DNA of 64,000 nt from Martinezella multihospitum (GTDB lineage: Bacteria > Pseudomonadota > Alphaproteobacteria > Rhizobiales > Rhizobiaceae): the NCBI RefSeq assembly GCF_900094585.1, contig NZ_FMAG01000002.1, positions 326,007 through 390,006 on the forward strand, in the 5' to 3' direction. How positions within the stretch are numbered: the stretch's first letter is position 1; the number at the start of each line of letters is the position of its first letter. The translations under genes were made by a program, and so were the position numbers. Under the pieces are notes generated by a model, which did no database searches, was not told where the DNA came from, and was given only the letters and a program-made list of their open reading frames with translations. Shown in pieces: positions 27,118 to 36,439 of the stretch.

Positions 27118-28386
27118 TTACTTTTCGCGCTCCACTGCACGCCATCCGATATCATTGCGATAGAAGCCGTTATCCCATTTCACCTTGCCGGCGAGGGCAT
27201 AGACACGTTCTTTTGCTTCGCCCACCGTCTTGCCGGTTGCCGTAATGTTGAGGACGCGCCCGCCCGTCGCGACGAGAGCGCCGTCCTTCAGGCCTGTGCC
27301 GGCATGGAACACTTTCTCGCCCTCGCCGCCTATCGGCAGCGCCGCGATCGGCGTGTTCTTGGCATAGGAGCCGGGATAGCCCTGCGAGGCCATGACGACG
27401 GTCAGCGCCGGGTCGTCACGCCATTCGGCCGTTATCTGATCCAGCGTGCCGTTGGCGCAGGCAACGAGCAGTGGCAGCAGATCGCTCTTCAGCCGCATCA
27501 TCAGCACCTGGCATTCGGGATCGCCGAAGCGGACATTGTATTCGATCAGCTCCGGTCCCTTGGCGGTGATCATCAGTCCGGCGAAGAAGACGCCGCTGAA
27601 TGGATGGCCGCTTTCTGCCATGCCGCGCATCGTCGGCTCGATGATCTCCTTCATGGTGCGCTCGACCATATCGGGAGTCATCACGGGGGCGGGGGAATAA
27701 GCGCCCATGCCGCCGGTGTTCGGGCCGGTATCGCCATCGCCGACGCGCTTGTGGTCCTGGGCGGTTGCAAGCGCCAGCGCATGCTTGCCGTCGCAGAGGC
27801 AGAAGAAGCTCGCCTCCTCGCCATCGAGATAGGCCTCGATCACCACTTCCGCGCCGGCCTCGCCGAATGCGCCCTCGAAGCAATCGTCGATCGCGGCAAG
27901 CGCTTCGTCGACGGTCATGGCAACGGTGACGCCCTTGCCCGCCGCAAGCCCATCTGCCTTCACGACGATCGGCGCGCCTTGAGCGCGGACATAGGCCTTC
28001 GCCTTCGGGCCGTTGTTGAAACGCTGGTACGCGCCCGTGGGAATATCGTAGCGGGCGCAGATATCCTTGGTGAAGCCCTTGGACCCTTCGAGCTGGGCTG
28101 CTGCTGCGGAAGGACCGAAGACGGTAATGTCGGCGGCACGCAGGACATCGGCAATGCCGGCGACCAAAGGCGCCTCCGGGCCGACCACGACAAAGTCGAT
28201 GGATTTTTCCTTGCAGAAGGCAACGACGGCATCGTGATCGTCGACATCGAGTGCCGCAAGCGTCGCATGCTCGGCGATGCCGGGATTGCCCGGCGCCGCA
28301 TAGAATTCCGTCATGAGAGGCGATTGCGCCAGTTTCCAGGCCAGTGCGTGCTCGCGTCCGCCCGATCCGATCAACAGAACTCTCAT
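27118..28386 (-). CDS. purD: Phosphoribosylamine-glycine ligase
   Basis: 422 residues from ATG 28386. PurD is clear from [19 protein letters not shown] at the start, the ATP-grasp nucleotide loop ([13 protein letters not shown], about residues 142-154) and the [14 protein letters not shown] motif with the downstream [11 protein letters not shown] metal site. It catalyses the second step of purine synthesis (glycine + phosphoribosylamine + ATP). It stands alone on the minus strand, divergent from tex. Confidence 0.96.
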   Translation of the reverse strand: MRVLLIGSGGREHALAWKLAQSPLMTEFYAAPGNPGIAEHATLAALDVDDHDAVVAFCKEKSIDFVVVGPEAPLVAGIADVLRAADITVFGPSAAAAQLEGSKGFTKDICARYDIPTGAYQRFNNGPKAKAYVRAQGAPIVVKADGLAAGKGVTVAMTVDEALAAIDDCFEGAFGEAGAEVVIEAYLDGEEASFFCLCDGKHALALATAQDHKRVGDGDTGPNTGGMGAYSPAPVMTPDMVERTMKEIIEPTMRGMAESGHPFSGVFFAGLMITAKGPELIEYNVRFGDPECQVLMMRLKSDLLPLLVACANGTLDQITAEWRDDPALTVVMASQGYPGSYAKNTPIAALPIGGEGEKVFHAGTGLKDGALVATGGRVLNITATGKTVGEAKERVYALAGKVKWDNGFYRNDIGWRAVEREK

Positions 28387-28631
28387 GGCTTGCCCTTTCG
28401 TTGCGTCCTTTGCGCGGTTAAGGGGGGTTGAGCCAAAGGTCAAGCGGCAATTCCTGTGGAGGCAGGGCCGGCAACATTGCCATGCCTTTTTATCTCGCTA
28501 AAGCGGATGCAGCTTCGCCTTCCACGCCATCTCCGCGCCCGGATTGGTGTGTTCCGTGGCGAAAACCGCTTCTTATGTCCGCGGGATCGTGCTTATGGTC
28601 CCCTTTACGCTCGTTCAGTTCAGAGAGACAC

Positions 28632-30941
28632 ATGGCCGCTGATATTCGTTCCCTTGCTGCTACCATCGCCGCCGAGATCAACTCCCGCCCGGATCAGGCC
28701 AAGGCCGCTATCGAGCTTTTGGACGAAGGCGCAACGGTGCCCTTCATTGCCCGCTACCGCAAGGAGGTGACCGGCGGCCTCGACGATACGCAGCTTCGGA
28801 CCCTATCGGAACGCCTGGTCTATCTGCGAGAATTGGAAGCCCGCCGCGCCGCTATCATCGAATCCATCACCAGCCAGGGCAAGATGACCGATGAGCTGAT
28901 GGGCAAGGTCACCACGGTTGCCACCAAGTCCGAGCTGGAAGACCTTTATCTGCCCTATAAGCCGAAGCGCCGCACGCGTGCCGAGATTGCCAGGGAGCGC
29001 GGCCTTGGCCCCTTGGCCGACACGATCCTCGCCGATCGTTCGAAGGAGCCCGCTGTTCTCGCCGAAGGCTTCACGACCGCCGATGTGCCCGACGTGAAGA
29101 CGGCACTGGAAGGCGCGCGCGATATCATCGCCGAAGGCATTGCCGAAAATGCCGACCTGCTCGGTAAGCTCCGTAACTACATGAAGACCAGCGCCACGCT
29201 GAAGGCCGCCGTCGTTGATGGCAAGCAGGAAGCAGGCGCCAAGTTCTCCGATTATTTCGCCCATCAGGAGCGCTGGGCGACGGCGCCGGGTCATCGCGCA
29301 CTTGCCATGCTGCGCGGCTGGAACGAAGAGGTGCTGACGCTGACCATCGACGTCGACACAGACGCCGTCTCGCCGAACAAGCCGGTCGAGCGCATGGTCA
29401 CCACGGCCTATGATATCGGCACGAGCCGGCCCGGTGACCGCTGGCTGACGGAAGTTGCGAGCTGGACCTGGCGCGTGAAGCTCTCGATGTCGCTGTCGCT
29501 CGACCTGATGCGCGAGCTACGGGAGAGGGCAGAGGAGGAGGCGATCCATGTCTTCGCCCGCAATCTGAAGGATCTGCTGCTGGCAGCGCCCGCGGGTTCG
29601 CGCGCCACCATGGGCCTCGATCCGGGCATCCGCACCGGCGTCAAGGTTGCTGTCGTCGACGGCACGGGCAAGCTCCTGGAGACGACGACGGTCTATCCTT
29701 TCCCACCGAAGAACGATGTGCGCGGCACACAGGCCGCACTGGCCTCGCTCATCTGCAAGCACAAGGTCGAGCTGATCGCCATCGGCAACGGCACCGGCAG
29801 CCGCGAGACCGAGAAGCTGGTGGCCGACATGCTGGCGGACCTGCCAGCGCCGAAGCCGACCAAGGTTATCGTCTCCGAAGCCGGCGCTTCGGTCTATTCT
29901 GCCTCGGAAACCGCAGCGCTCGAATTCCCCGGCCTCGATGTTTCGTTGCGCGGCGCTGTCTCCATCGCCCGCCGCCTGCAGGACCCGCTGGCGGAACTGG
30001 TGAAGATCGAGCCGAAATCGATCGGCGTCGGCCAGTACCAGCACGATGTCGATCAGCAGAAGCTGTCGCGCTCGCTGGATGCCGTGGTCGAGGACGCGGT
30101 GAATGCCGTCGGTGTCGATCTGAACACGGCCTCGGCACCGCTGCTTGCCCGCGTTTCGGGCCTTGGGCCTTCGATCGCCGAGGCGATCGTCAGGCATCGT
30201 GATGGCGAAGGCGCATTCGAGACGCGGCGCGATCTTCTGAAGGTCGCCCGTCTCGGCCAGCGTACCTTCGAGCAATGCGCTGGCTTCCTGCGTATCCCGA
30301 ACGGCAAGGAGCCGCTCGACGCTTCTTCGGTGCACCCGGAAGCCTATGGTGTGGCAAAGAAGATCGTCGCTGCCTGTGGTCGTGATCTCCGCACGCTGAT
30401 GGGCGATACGGCAATGCTGAAGGCCATCGATCCCAGGCAGTTCATCGACGACAAGTTCGGCCTGCCGACCGTGCGAGATATCATCGCCGAACTGGAAAAG
30501 CCTGGCCGAGATCCGCGCCCGAGCTTCAAGACCGCAACCTTTGCGGAGGGCGTCAACGAGATCAGCGACCTCAAGCCCGGAATGCTGTTGGAAGGAACCG
30601 TCACCAACGTCGCCGCCTTTGGTGCCTTCGTCGATATAGGCGTCCATCAGGACGGTTTGGTGCACGTCTCGCAGCTGGCGGATCGCTTCATCAAGGACCC
30701 GCACGAGGTCGTGAAGGCCGGCGACGTCGTCAAGGTCAGGGTCGTGGAAGTCGACGCCAAGCGCAAGCGAATCGGCCTTTCCATGCGCAAAGATGGCAGC
30801 ACTGTGGCGGCCCCATCTGGGCGGGACTCGCGCGAGCAGGCCGGTGCGCGCAACGCTGGGGTTAAGGCAAATGCCCGTCCGAAGGTCGAACAGCAGGGTA
30901 GTTTTGGAGCCGCCTTGGCCGACGCACTCAAGCGAAAATAA
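28632..30941 (+). CDS. tex: Tex-family RNA-binding transcription accessory protein
   Basis: 769 residues from ATG 28632; the frame runs open upstream but shows no homologue-like sequence. Order: N-terminal helical Tex region with [17 protein letters not shown], the YqgF/RuvC-like domain ([17 protein letters not shown], about residues 320-336), helix-hairpin-helix repeats ([21 protein letters not shown]) and a C-terminal S1 domain ([21 protein letters not shown], about 650-720). A low-complexity tail follows. Tex binds nucleic acid and affects transcription and stress tolerance in other bacteria. It is divergent from purD. Confidence 0.93.
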   Translation: MAADIRSLAATIAAEINSRPDQAKAAIELLDEGATVPFIARYRKEVTGGLDDTQLRTLSERLVYLRELEARRAAIIESITSQGKMTDELMGKVTTVATKSELEDLYLPYKPKRRTRAEIARERGLGPLADTILADRSKEPAVLAEGFTTADVPDVKTALEGARDIIAEGIAENADLLGKLRNYMKTSATLKAAVVDGKQEAGAKFSDYFAHQERWATAPGHRALAMLRGWNEEVLTLTIDVDTDAVSPNKPVERMVTTAYDIGTSRPGDRWLTEVASWTWRVKLSMSLSLDLMRELRERAEEEAIHVFARNLKDLLLAAPAGSRATMGLDPGIRTGVKVAVVDGTGKLLETTTVYPFPPKNDVRGTQAALASLICKHKVELIAIGNGTGSRETEKLVADMLADLPAPKPTKVIVSEAGASVYSASETAALEFPGLDVSLRGAVSIARRLQDPLAELVKIEPKSIGVGQYQHDVDQQKLSRSLDAVVEDAVNAVGVDLNTASAPLLARVSGLGPSIAEAIVRHRDGEGAFETRRDLLKVARLGQRTFEQCAGFLRIPNGKEPLDASSVHPEAYGVAKKIVAACGRDLRTLMGDTAMLKAIDPRQFIDDKFGLPTVRDIIAELEKPGRDPRPSFKTATFAEGVNEISDLKPGMLLEGTVTNVAAFGAFVDIGVHQDGLVHVSQLADRFIKDPHEVVKAGDVVKVRVVEVDAKRKRIGLSMRKDGSTVAAPSGRDSREQAGARNAGVKANARPKVEQQGSFGAALADALKRK

Positions 30942-31086
30942 GGACTTAGCAGAACTTCGTGCAAGAATGTCACACTCTGGCAGCGTTGTTGTCAGAGTGC
31001 CAATGACTGTCCAAAGGTAAGCTTGCCACAATGCTGTGAGGCGTTAGAGTCTGCCTTAATGTCATGTCATAACATTCGGGGCGTCC

Positions 31087-32346
31087 ATGGCGTCGGCACT
31101 CTTTTCTCTCGTCAAGAAAATCATCCGTAAAGGTTCACTCAAACTTACACTCGCATCCGGCGAGACCCATCTGGTCGGCGACGGAACGGGAGAGACGGTT
31201 GCCGTCCGCTTTGCCGATCAGCAGGCGGAAGATGCCGTTGCGCGCGATCCGACGCTCAAGCTCGGCGAGATGTACATGGAGGGCCGCTTCATCATCGAGC
31301 AGGGGGACATCTACGAGTTCCTGTCGCTGGTGAAGCAGAATACCACCAATGAGATCTTCGATTTCCGCATGGTGGCGCTGCTGATCGGCCGCATTGCCTG
31401 GCAGCAGATCAAGAGCCGCTCGCCGATTAACCGCAACAAGTACAATGTTGCGCATCACTATGACCTGTCGGCGAAACTGTTCGATCTCTTCCTCGATGAG
31501 GACTGGCAATATTCCTGCGCCTATTTCAATCCGCCAGGTATCAGCCTCTATGAAGCGCAGGTTGCCAAGAAGCGTCACATCGCTGCAAAGCTGCTGGTCG
31601 AGCCCGGCCAGAAGGTGCTGGAGATCGGCTCCGGCTGGGGTGGCATGGCCATGTATCTCGCCGAGGCCTATCCCGGTCTTGACGTAACGGGCATCACCCT
31701 CAGCGAAGAGCAGCTGAAAGTATCGCGCGAGCGGGCGGCCAAACGCGGCCTTTCCGATCGCGTCCGCTTCGAGCTGCAGGACTATCGCTACATGACCGGC
31801 AAGAAGTTCGACCGCATCGTCTCGGTCGGCATGTTCGAGCATGTCGGCATCGGCGACTATGGCAAGTTCTTCCGCAAGGTCTCGGAGCTGCTTGACGATA
31901 ACGGCGTCATGCTGCTGCATTCCATCGCACGACCGAAGCCGAGCTTTGCCACCAACGCCTTCATCGAGAAGTATATCTTCCCGGGCGGCTACATTCCGTC
32001 GATCGGCGAGACCACGCCGCCGCTCGAAAAGGCTGGATTGCTCACCAGAGACGTCGAGACCCTGCCGATGCACTATGCCTATACGCTGAGGCACTGGCGC
32101 AATCGCTTCGTGGCGCGCAAGGCCGATGCCGTCGCGCTCTACGACGAAAAATTCTTCCGCATGTGGGAATTCTATCTGGCCGGTTCGGAAATGGGCTTCC
32201 GCTGGGATGAGCTTTTCATCATGCAGCTGCAGATCACCAAGAATCAGTTCGCCGTCCCCGACAACCGCAACTACATCGCGGAGCGCGAGGCGAAGCTGAA
32301 GGAGTTCGAGGCAGGGCGTGCACCTTTGGAGAAGGTGACATTCTGA
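31087..32346 (+). CDS. cfa: Cyclopropane-fatty-acyl-phospholipid synthase
   Basis: 419 residues. The Cfa family is shown by the YNVAHHYDLSAKLFDLFLDE segment (about residues 119-138), the SAM-binding VLEIGSGWGGMAMYLAE and the later SVGMFEHVGIGDY. The enzyme adds a methylene bridge from SAM across double bonds of membrane phospholipids, usually when growth slows or under acid stress. Rhizobia often have more than one cfa gene, so which one this is cannot be said. A strong terminator follows its stop codon. Confidence 0.92.
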   Translation: MASALFSLVKKIIRKGSLKLTLASGETHLVGDGTGETVAVRFADQQAEDAVARDPTLKLGEMYMEGRFIIEQGDIYEFLSLVKQNTTNEIFDFRMVALLIGRIAWQQIKSRSPINRNKYNVAHHYDLSAKLFDLFLDEDWQYSCAYFNPPGISLYEAQVAKKRHIAAKLLVEPGQKVLEIGSGWGGMAMYLAEAYPGLDVTGITLSEEQLKVSRERAAKRGLSDRVRFELQDYRYMTGKKFDRIVSVGMFEHVGIGDYGKFFRKVSELLDDNGVMLLHSIARPKPSFATNAFIEKYIFPGGYIPSIGETTPPLEKAGLLTRDVETLPMHYAYTLRHWRNRFVARKADAVALYDEKFFRMWEFYLAGSEMGFRWDELFIMQLQITKNQFAVPDNRNYIAEREAKLKEFEAGRAPLEKVTF

Positions 32347-32370
32347 GCCTCTGTCATAGCGCCGTTTGAT

Positions 32371-32406
32371 AAGGCCGGACCGCGGGAACCCACGGTCCGG
32401 CCTTTC
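32371..32406. terminator. Bidirectional terminator after cfa
   Basis: A 12-bp perfect stem, AAGGCCGGACCG (32371-32382) with CGGTCCGGCCTT (32393-32404), around a 10-base loop; the plus-strand side ends in TTT. The converging lipoprotein gene ends at 32436, so it likely serves both. Confidence 0.82.
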
Positions 32407-32435
32407 CATTCATACTCCACCCGCCGGCAAAATCA

Positions 32436-32870
32436 TCATTTGCCGACATGGACGGTGAAAGTGCCGTCCTGCACCGTACCGTCGGTGTTCAATCCCGTCA
32501 GTCGCAGCGTGAATTGATCGGTGCCTGAAAAGCCGGGGTTCGGCGTGTAGTAGATAATGTTCCCCTGGACTGACTTGCCGGAGCAAAGATAGGCATTGCT
32601 GTCTTTCGGAAACTTTGCCGTGACCGGACCGTGCTCGATGTCGATCTTGCCATGCGCAGGTGCCTTGACGACACCGGTGTAGGGGAACCCTGCAAAGGTG
32701 CAGTCCTGTTTCACAAGAGAAGCGCTCGTGATCTTCGTCTTTTTCCCCGGCGCGATTTGGCGGGAAAACTGGCTTTGCTTCGCCCCGCCGATCGGAGTGC
32801 CGACGCAGCCGGAAAGGGCCATGCCGGCGCTGAGGATCAGACCCAGGGAGATCAGGGATACGGTCTTCAT
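32436..32870 (-). CDS. Lipoprotein with Ig-like/cadherin-like end
   Basis: 144 residues from ATG 32870. A lipobox, MALSGC, ends at about residue 22, so the mature protein would be anchored to a membrane by its lipid. The C-terminal part (IIYYTPNPGFSGTDQFTLRL and TFTVHVGK) has the shape of a bacterial Ig-like or cadherin-like domain, seen in many adhesion-type repeats. Two further cysteines (QDCTF and YLCSG) may form a disulfide. The function is not known. Confidence 0.72.
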   Translation of the reverse strand: MKTVSLISLGLILSAGMALSGCVGTPIGGAKQSQFSRQIAPGKKTKITSASLVKQDCTFAGFPYTGVVKAPAHGKIDIEHGPVTAKFPKDSNAYLCSGKSVQGNIIYYTPNPGFSGTDQFTLRLTGLNTDGTVQDGTFTVHVGK

Positions 32871-33138
32871 TCGTTTCTCATCTTTTGAAATTGGGGGCTG
32901 TGAGATCGCGGGTGTCCGGCAAGCCTCGGCCATTACCCACGATTGAGTATTTTATACAGAAATTAAATCAGCACGATAGGTCGGCGCATGTCGAATGGCA
33001 TTCGGTCGAGCAACCTGAATTTGATGTTCTGACTGGATTCTCCGTCTTGTGGTTAAGGGAGCGGTAACGCGATCCGCATAATTTGAGGCAACTCTCGGGC
33101 CATATGGTCCTTTGTATTGCGTATCATGGAGTTTCGTT

Positions 33139-33951
33139 GTGTTAGCAAAGTTAAGGTTCCTTTTCATTGGTGGCCTCTCCGTCGTCGCCTATGCCGGCGC
33201 TGCCGAGGCGGGTGACGGTCAGCATTTCTGGTCGGGTGACTGGTACCTAAGCGTCGGTGCGGCCGGTTTCTCTGCGCCGAAGTTCGAAGGCGGCAAGCAC
33301 AACAAGCTGCAATGGTCGCCGCTGGTCTCGATCGGCCGGCAGGGTCCTGGCCCACGCTTTTCCTCGCGCAACGACAATCCCTCCTTTGCTCTCATCGAAA
33401 GCGACGCGTTCCGCATCGGCATCGTCGGCAAGTTCGTACCGAGCCGCGATAGCGGCGACGGCCACGAGCTGAGAGGATTGAAGAAGGTCAAGTGGGGTGT
33501 GGAAGCCGGTGGCTTTGCCGAAGCCTATCCGACGGACTGGCTGCGCGCCCGCGTCGAAGTCCGCCAGGGTATTCGCGCCCATAGCGGCGTCGTCGCCGAT
33601 GCCGCGGTCGATGCCTTTACCGACATCACGCCGGAGCTTCGCGCCTCGGCCGGTCCGCGCATGACGCTCGCCAGCAGCGACTATTTCGACGCCTATTACG
33701 GCGTCAATGCGCGCGAATCGGCCGCGTCCGGCCTCAGCGGCTACAAGCCCGGCGGCGGCGTCAAATCCGTCGGTTTCGGGGGCGCCCTGACCTGGAAGGC
33801 CTCGCAGAACTGGACCACCAGCACCTTCCTCGAATATACCCGGCTCACCGGCCCCGCCGCCGACAGCAGCCTCGTGCGCGAGCGCGGCGACCGCAACCAG
33901 CTGCTGATCGGCATTTCCGCCAGCTACAAGTTCAATTTCACGATGAACTGA
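33139..33951 (+). CDS. MipA/OmpV-like outer-membrane protein
   Basis: 270 residues from GTG 33139, with GGAG seven bases upstream; an earlier in-frame start at 33112 lacks a ribosome site. A signal peptide (about residues 1-24, ending GAAEA) precedes a chain rich in alternating aromatic and small residues and short strands, ending in SYKFNFTMN with a terminal aromatic-type strand. That pattern fits a beta-barrel of the MipA/OmpV family, whose members include scaffolds for murein enzymes and outer-membrane proteins. It is upstream of ubiA but unlikely to be functionally linked. Confidence 0.72.
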   Translation: MLAKLRFLFIGGLSVVAYAGAAEAGDGQHFWSGDWYLSVGAAGFSAPKFEGGKHNKLQWSPLVSIGRQGPGPRFSSRNDNPSFALIESDAFRIGIVGKFVPSRDSGDGHELRGLKKVKWGVEAGGFAEAYPTDWLRARVEVRQGIRAHSGVVADAAVDAFTDITPELRASAGPRMTLASSDYFDAYYGVNARESAASGLSGYKPGGGVKSVGFGGALTWKASQNWTTSTFLEYTRLTGPAADSSLVRERGDRNQLLIGISASYKFNFTMN

Positions 33952-34025
33952 GCAACGGACGAGGTCATGTCCCGTTATGACCTCGCCGCTTGACCTGAGG
34001 CGCCGGATTTCACTACTACTCGCCT

Positions 34026-34988
34026 ATGCAAAACACAGGCGACATCAATGGGCGCGTCGCCGACGCGCCTTCCGGCAACTGGGTCTATCGCGTTCTGCCC
34101 GCGACGCTATGGCCTTATGCTCAGCTTGCGCGCTGGGACAGGCCGATCGGCTGGCAGCTCCTGATGTGGCCATGCTTCTGGTCCGTGGCGCTTGCGGCCA
34201 ATGCCTCCGTCGCCTTGGGACATGGTTCCCCCGGCTTCGTGGTGATCTATCACCTCTTCCTCTATTTCATCGGCGCGGTCGCCATGCGCGGTGCCGGCTG
34301 CACCTACAACGATCTGGTCGACCACGAGATCGACATGTCCGTGGCGCGCACGCGCTCGCGCCCGCTGCCATCGGGCCGCGTGACGCGCCTCCAGGCCAAG
34401 GTGTTCATCGCATTGCAGGCTCTGGTCGGCTTGCTGGTGCTGCTGCAGTTCAATTGGTTTGCCGTCGTGCTCGGTGTCCTGTCGCTCGGCATTGTCGCGC
34501 TATATCCCTTCGCCAAGCGTTTTACCGACTGGCCGCAATTCTTCCTTGGCCTTGCCTTTTCCTGGGGCGCGCTGATGGGATGGGCGGGTTTGTTCGGCAG
34601 CCTGTCGCTTGCCCCAATCGTGCTCTATCTCGCCGCCATCCTCTGGACCATCGGCTATGATACGATCTACGCGCATCAGGACAAGGAGGATGACGAGCTG
34701 ATCGGCGTGCGGTCGACGGCCCGGCTTTTCGGCGATCAGACGCGCCTCTGGCTGGTCGGGCTCTATGGGGCAACGCTGCTTCTGATGCTGCTGTCCTTTG
34801 CGCTCGCGGGTACAAGCTGGCTGGCCTATCTCGGCCTGATCGTCGCCGGCGGCATGTTCGCCTATCAGATCGCCGTGCTCGATATCGACGACGGCGCACA
34901 ATGCCTGGCCCTCTTCAAATCGAACAACCGGGTCGGGCTGATCATCTTCGTTGGTCTCTTCCTGTCGTTCCTGTTTCTTGCTCCCTGA
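34026..34988 (+). CDS. ubiA: 4-hydroxybenzoate polyprenyltransferase
   Basis: 320 residues with about eight membrane helices. The two aspartate motifs of UbiA are intact: NDLVDHEID (about residues 97-105) and DTIYAHQDKEDD (about 211-222). It transfers the polyprenyl chain made by IspB onto 4-hydroxybenzoate, the first membrane step of ubiquinone synthesis. The N-terminus begins with a variable soluble part (MQNTGDINGRVADAPSGN) before WPYAQLARWDRPIGW. A GNAT gene follows in the same direction. Confidence 0.93.
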   Translation: MQNTGDINGRVADAPSGNWVYRVLPATLWPYAQLARWDRPIGWQLLMWPCFWSVALAANASVALGHGSPGFVVIYHLFLYFIGAVAMRGAGCTYNDLVDHEIDMSVARTRSRPLPSGRVTRLQAKVFIALQALVGLLVLLQFNWFAVVLGVLSLGIVALYPFAKRFTDWPQFFLGLAFSWGALMGWAGLFGSLSLAPIVLYLAAILWTIGYDTIYAHQDKEDDELIGVRSTARLFGDQTRLWLVGLYGATLLLMLLSFALAGTSWLAYLGLIVAGGMFAYQIAVLDIDDGAQCLALFKSNNRVGLIIFVGLFLSFLFLAP

Positions 34989-35029
34989 GGGGAGGGAAGC
35001 GTCGCATCAGGTTCGGGAGGAGGGGCGTC

Positions 35030-35485
35030 ATGGCATGTGAAATCCGTCTGGCCTCAGGGGCGGACGCCGAGGCGATCAGCGGCGTAATCCTGACCGCACT
35101 TCACGAGAACAACGCGCAGGACTATTCACCGGATATCATCGCGCGCGTTGCCGAAAGCTTTAGTCCCGCAGGCGTGCGCCGGCTCATGAGCAGCAGGACG
35201 GTCTTCGTGGCGATCGACGACGGAAGCCTTGTCGGCACCGCGAGCCTTGACCGCGCCGTCGTGCGCACGGTGTTCGTCTCTCCCTCTGCGCAGGGACGCG
35301 GCATTGGCGCTTGCCTGATGGCCGCAATCGAACGGGCAGCGAGGGCAGCGGGCATCGCCACCTTGTCCGTCCCCTCGTCGATTACCGCGCAGGGTTTCTA
35401 CGAAAAGCTCGGCTTCAATGCCGTCGGCGAGAGTTTCCATGGCGATGAACGAACGATCGTTATGGAGCGCTCGCTGATACCATAA
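35030..35485 (+). CDS. GNAT family N-acetyltransferase
   Basis: 151 residues from ATG 35030 behind GGAGGAGGGG. The acetyl-CoA binding loop is VSPSAQGRGIGACLMAAIE (motif A, about residues 83-101), followed by FYEKLGF (motif B). The N-terminal CEIRLASGADAEAISG is typical. The substrate is unknown. It sits 41 bases after ubiA, so they may be cotranscribed. A hairpin between it and the converging DUF6101 gene may be a terminator. Confidence 0.85.
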   Translation: MACEIRLASGADAEAISGVILTALHENNAQDYSPDIIARVAESFSPAGVRRLMSSRTVFVAIDDGSLVGTASLDRAVVRTVFVSPSAQGRGIGACLMAAIERAARAAGIATLSVPSSITAQGFYEKLGFNAVGESFHGDERTIVMERSLIP

Positions 35486-35490
35486 GATTT

Positions 35491-35524
35491 CGGCCGCGGG
35501 ATCGGTTTTCCCACGGCCGGTTTC
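35491..35524. terminator. Possible weak terminator
   Basis: CGGCCGCGGG (35491-35500) pairs with CCCACGGCCG (35510-35519) apart from one mismatch, followed by GTTTC. The T run is short, so it may be only partly efficient. It lies between the converging GNAT and DUF6101 genes. Confidence 0.5.
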
Positions 35525-35554
35525 TGGCGATATTCGGTTTTCGAGCCTTATCGC

Positions 35555-36121
35555 TTAATGTCTGGCGATGATCTCGCGCCCCTGGATCTTCATCTTGACG
35601 CCGAGTTTGCCCGTCGTGCGGCGCACGAGGAAGCGGGGACGGCGGTTTGCGAAGTAGGAATGGCGACGACGCGGCTGGCTGTCCTGCGAGCGGACGCCGC
35701 CGAGATGTTCCTCCAGCGGGCGGGCAACGCCGTCGGCTTCGATCATCAGCATAGGAATACGGAAGGCTTCCGACCAGGAGCGCCAGTCGGCGGCGATGTC
35801 GCTCAAATCGTGAGCGACGAGAAGGGGGATGCAGAGATCCGGATCGGAGTGATGCAGTTCCAGCGTGACGGTGACTTCGCCGTCGCCGTGATCTATAGCG
35901 CGGGCGGCTACACCCTGGAACGCACGCTTGGGCAGGGCGACGGACAGCGGCAGGCCGCTGGACGGCAGGATCTTGCGCAGCACTGCGCCGCGCTCGTCGA
36001 TCGTAATGGTGACATCACCTTCGGCACCTCGCATGGCGTAGCTGACCTGTTGCGGGAAACGCGCCGGATCAAGCCGCAGTGTGGTTCCAGCCCAGTCGGG
36101 CTTCAGGACGGTATTAGTCAT
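35555..36121 (-). CDS. DUF6101 family protein
   Basis: 188 residues, soluble, no signal peptide. I recall this as the DUF6101 family found next to ubiA in rhizobia (assignment by memory). The chain is beta-rich with GDVTITIDERGAVLRKILPSSG and VALPKRAFQGVAARAI, and has a strongly basic end (RRRHSYFANRRPRFLVRRT). No function is known. It is divergent from the DUF1217 gene and converges with the GNAT gene. Confidence 0.65.
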   Translation of the reverse strand: MTNTVLKPDWAGTTLRLDPARFPQQVSYAMRGAEGDVTITIDERGAVLRKILPSSGLPLSVALPKRAFQGVAARAIDHGDGEVTVTLELHHSDPDLCIPLLVAHDLSDIAADWRSWSEAFRIPMLMIEADGVARPLEEHLGGVRSQDSQPRRRHSYFANRRPRFLVRRTTGKLGVKMKIQGREIIARH

Positions 36122-36439
36122 CGATTTTTCTACCCTTGCTTTACCTGAGAGCCGGTTGTTCCGGTCTTCTCTCGGAGAACTTCTGTCCTCTCGTTGTTGG
36201 GCAGATTAGGCGCCGTCCCTTCCAGACAGCTTAAAAATCGAGGTTAAGAAAACTTTGCGTCCTCAAATGGTTAGCAAAGTCGAATGCATCAGGGTTTCCA
36301 TAAGGTGAACACAGGGCAGGGTGGTGCCTCAATATAGTGCACGCATAAGATGAATGCGTGTAAGTCTCAGGTAAGGTTTGTATGAAATAATGTCAGTCAG
36401 ATTCGACCCCTTTATTAGAGATCTATTGGGATTCTGCTG
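36122..36439. other. Gene-free gap upstream of the DUF1217 gene
   Basis: 318 bases between the DUF6101 start and the DUF1217 start, carrying the promoters of both divergent genes. I see no repeat, hairpin or good consensus promoter. The segment is AT-richer than its flanks. Confidence 0.4.

Noticed and set aside
27304..28431. 375-residue plus-strand frame opposite purD
   Set aside because: purD is unmistakable on the other strand; this is a codon-bias shadow.
29517..31031. 504-residue minus-strand frame opposite tex
   Set aside because: The tex reading frame is supported by domain order; the antisense frame has none.
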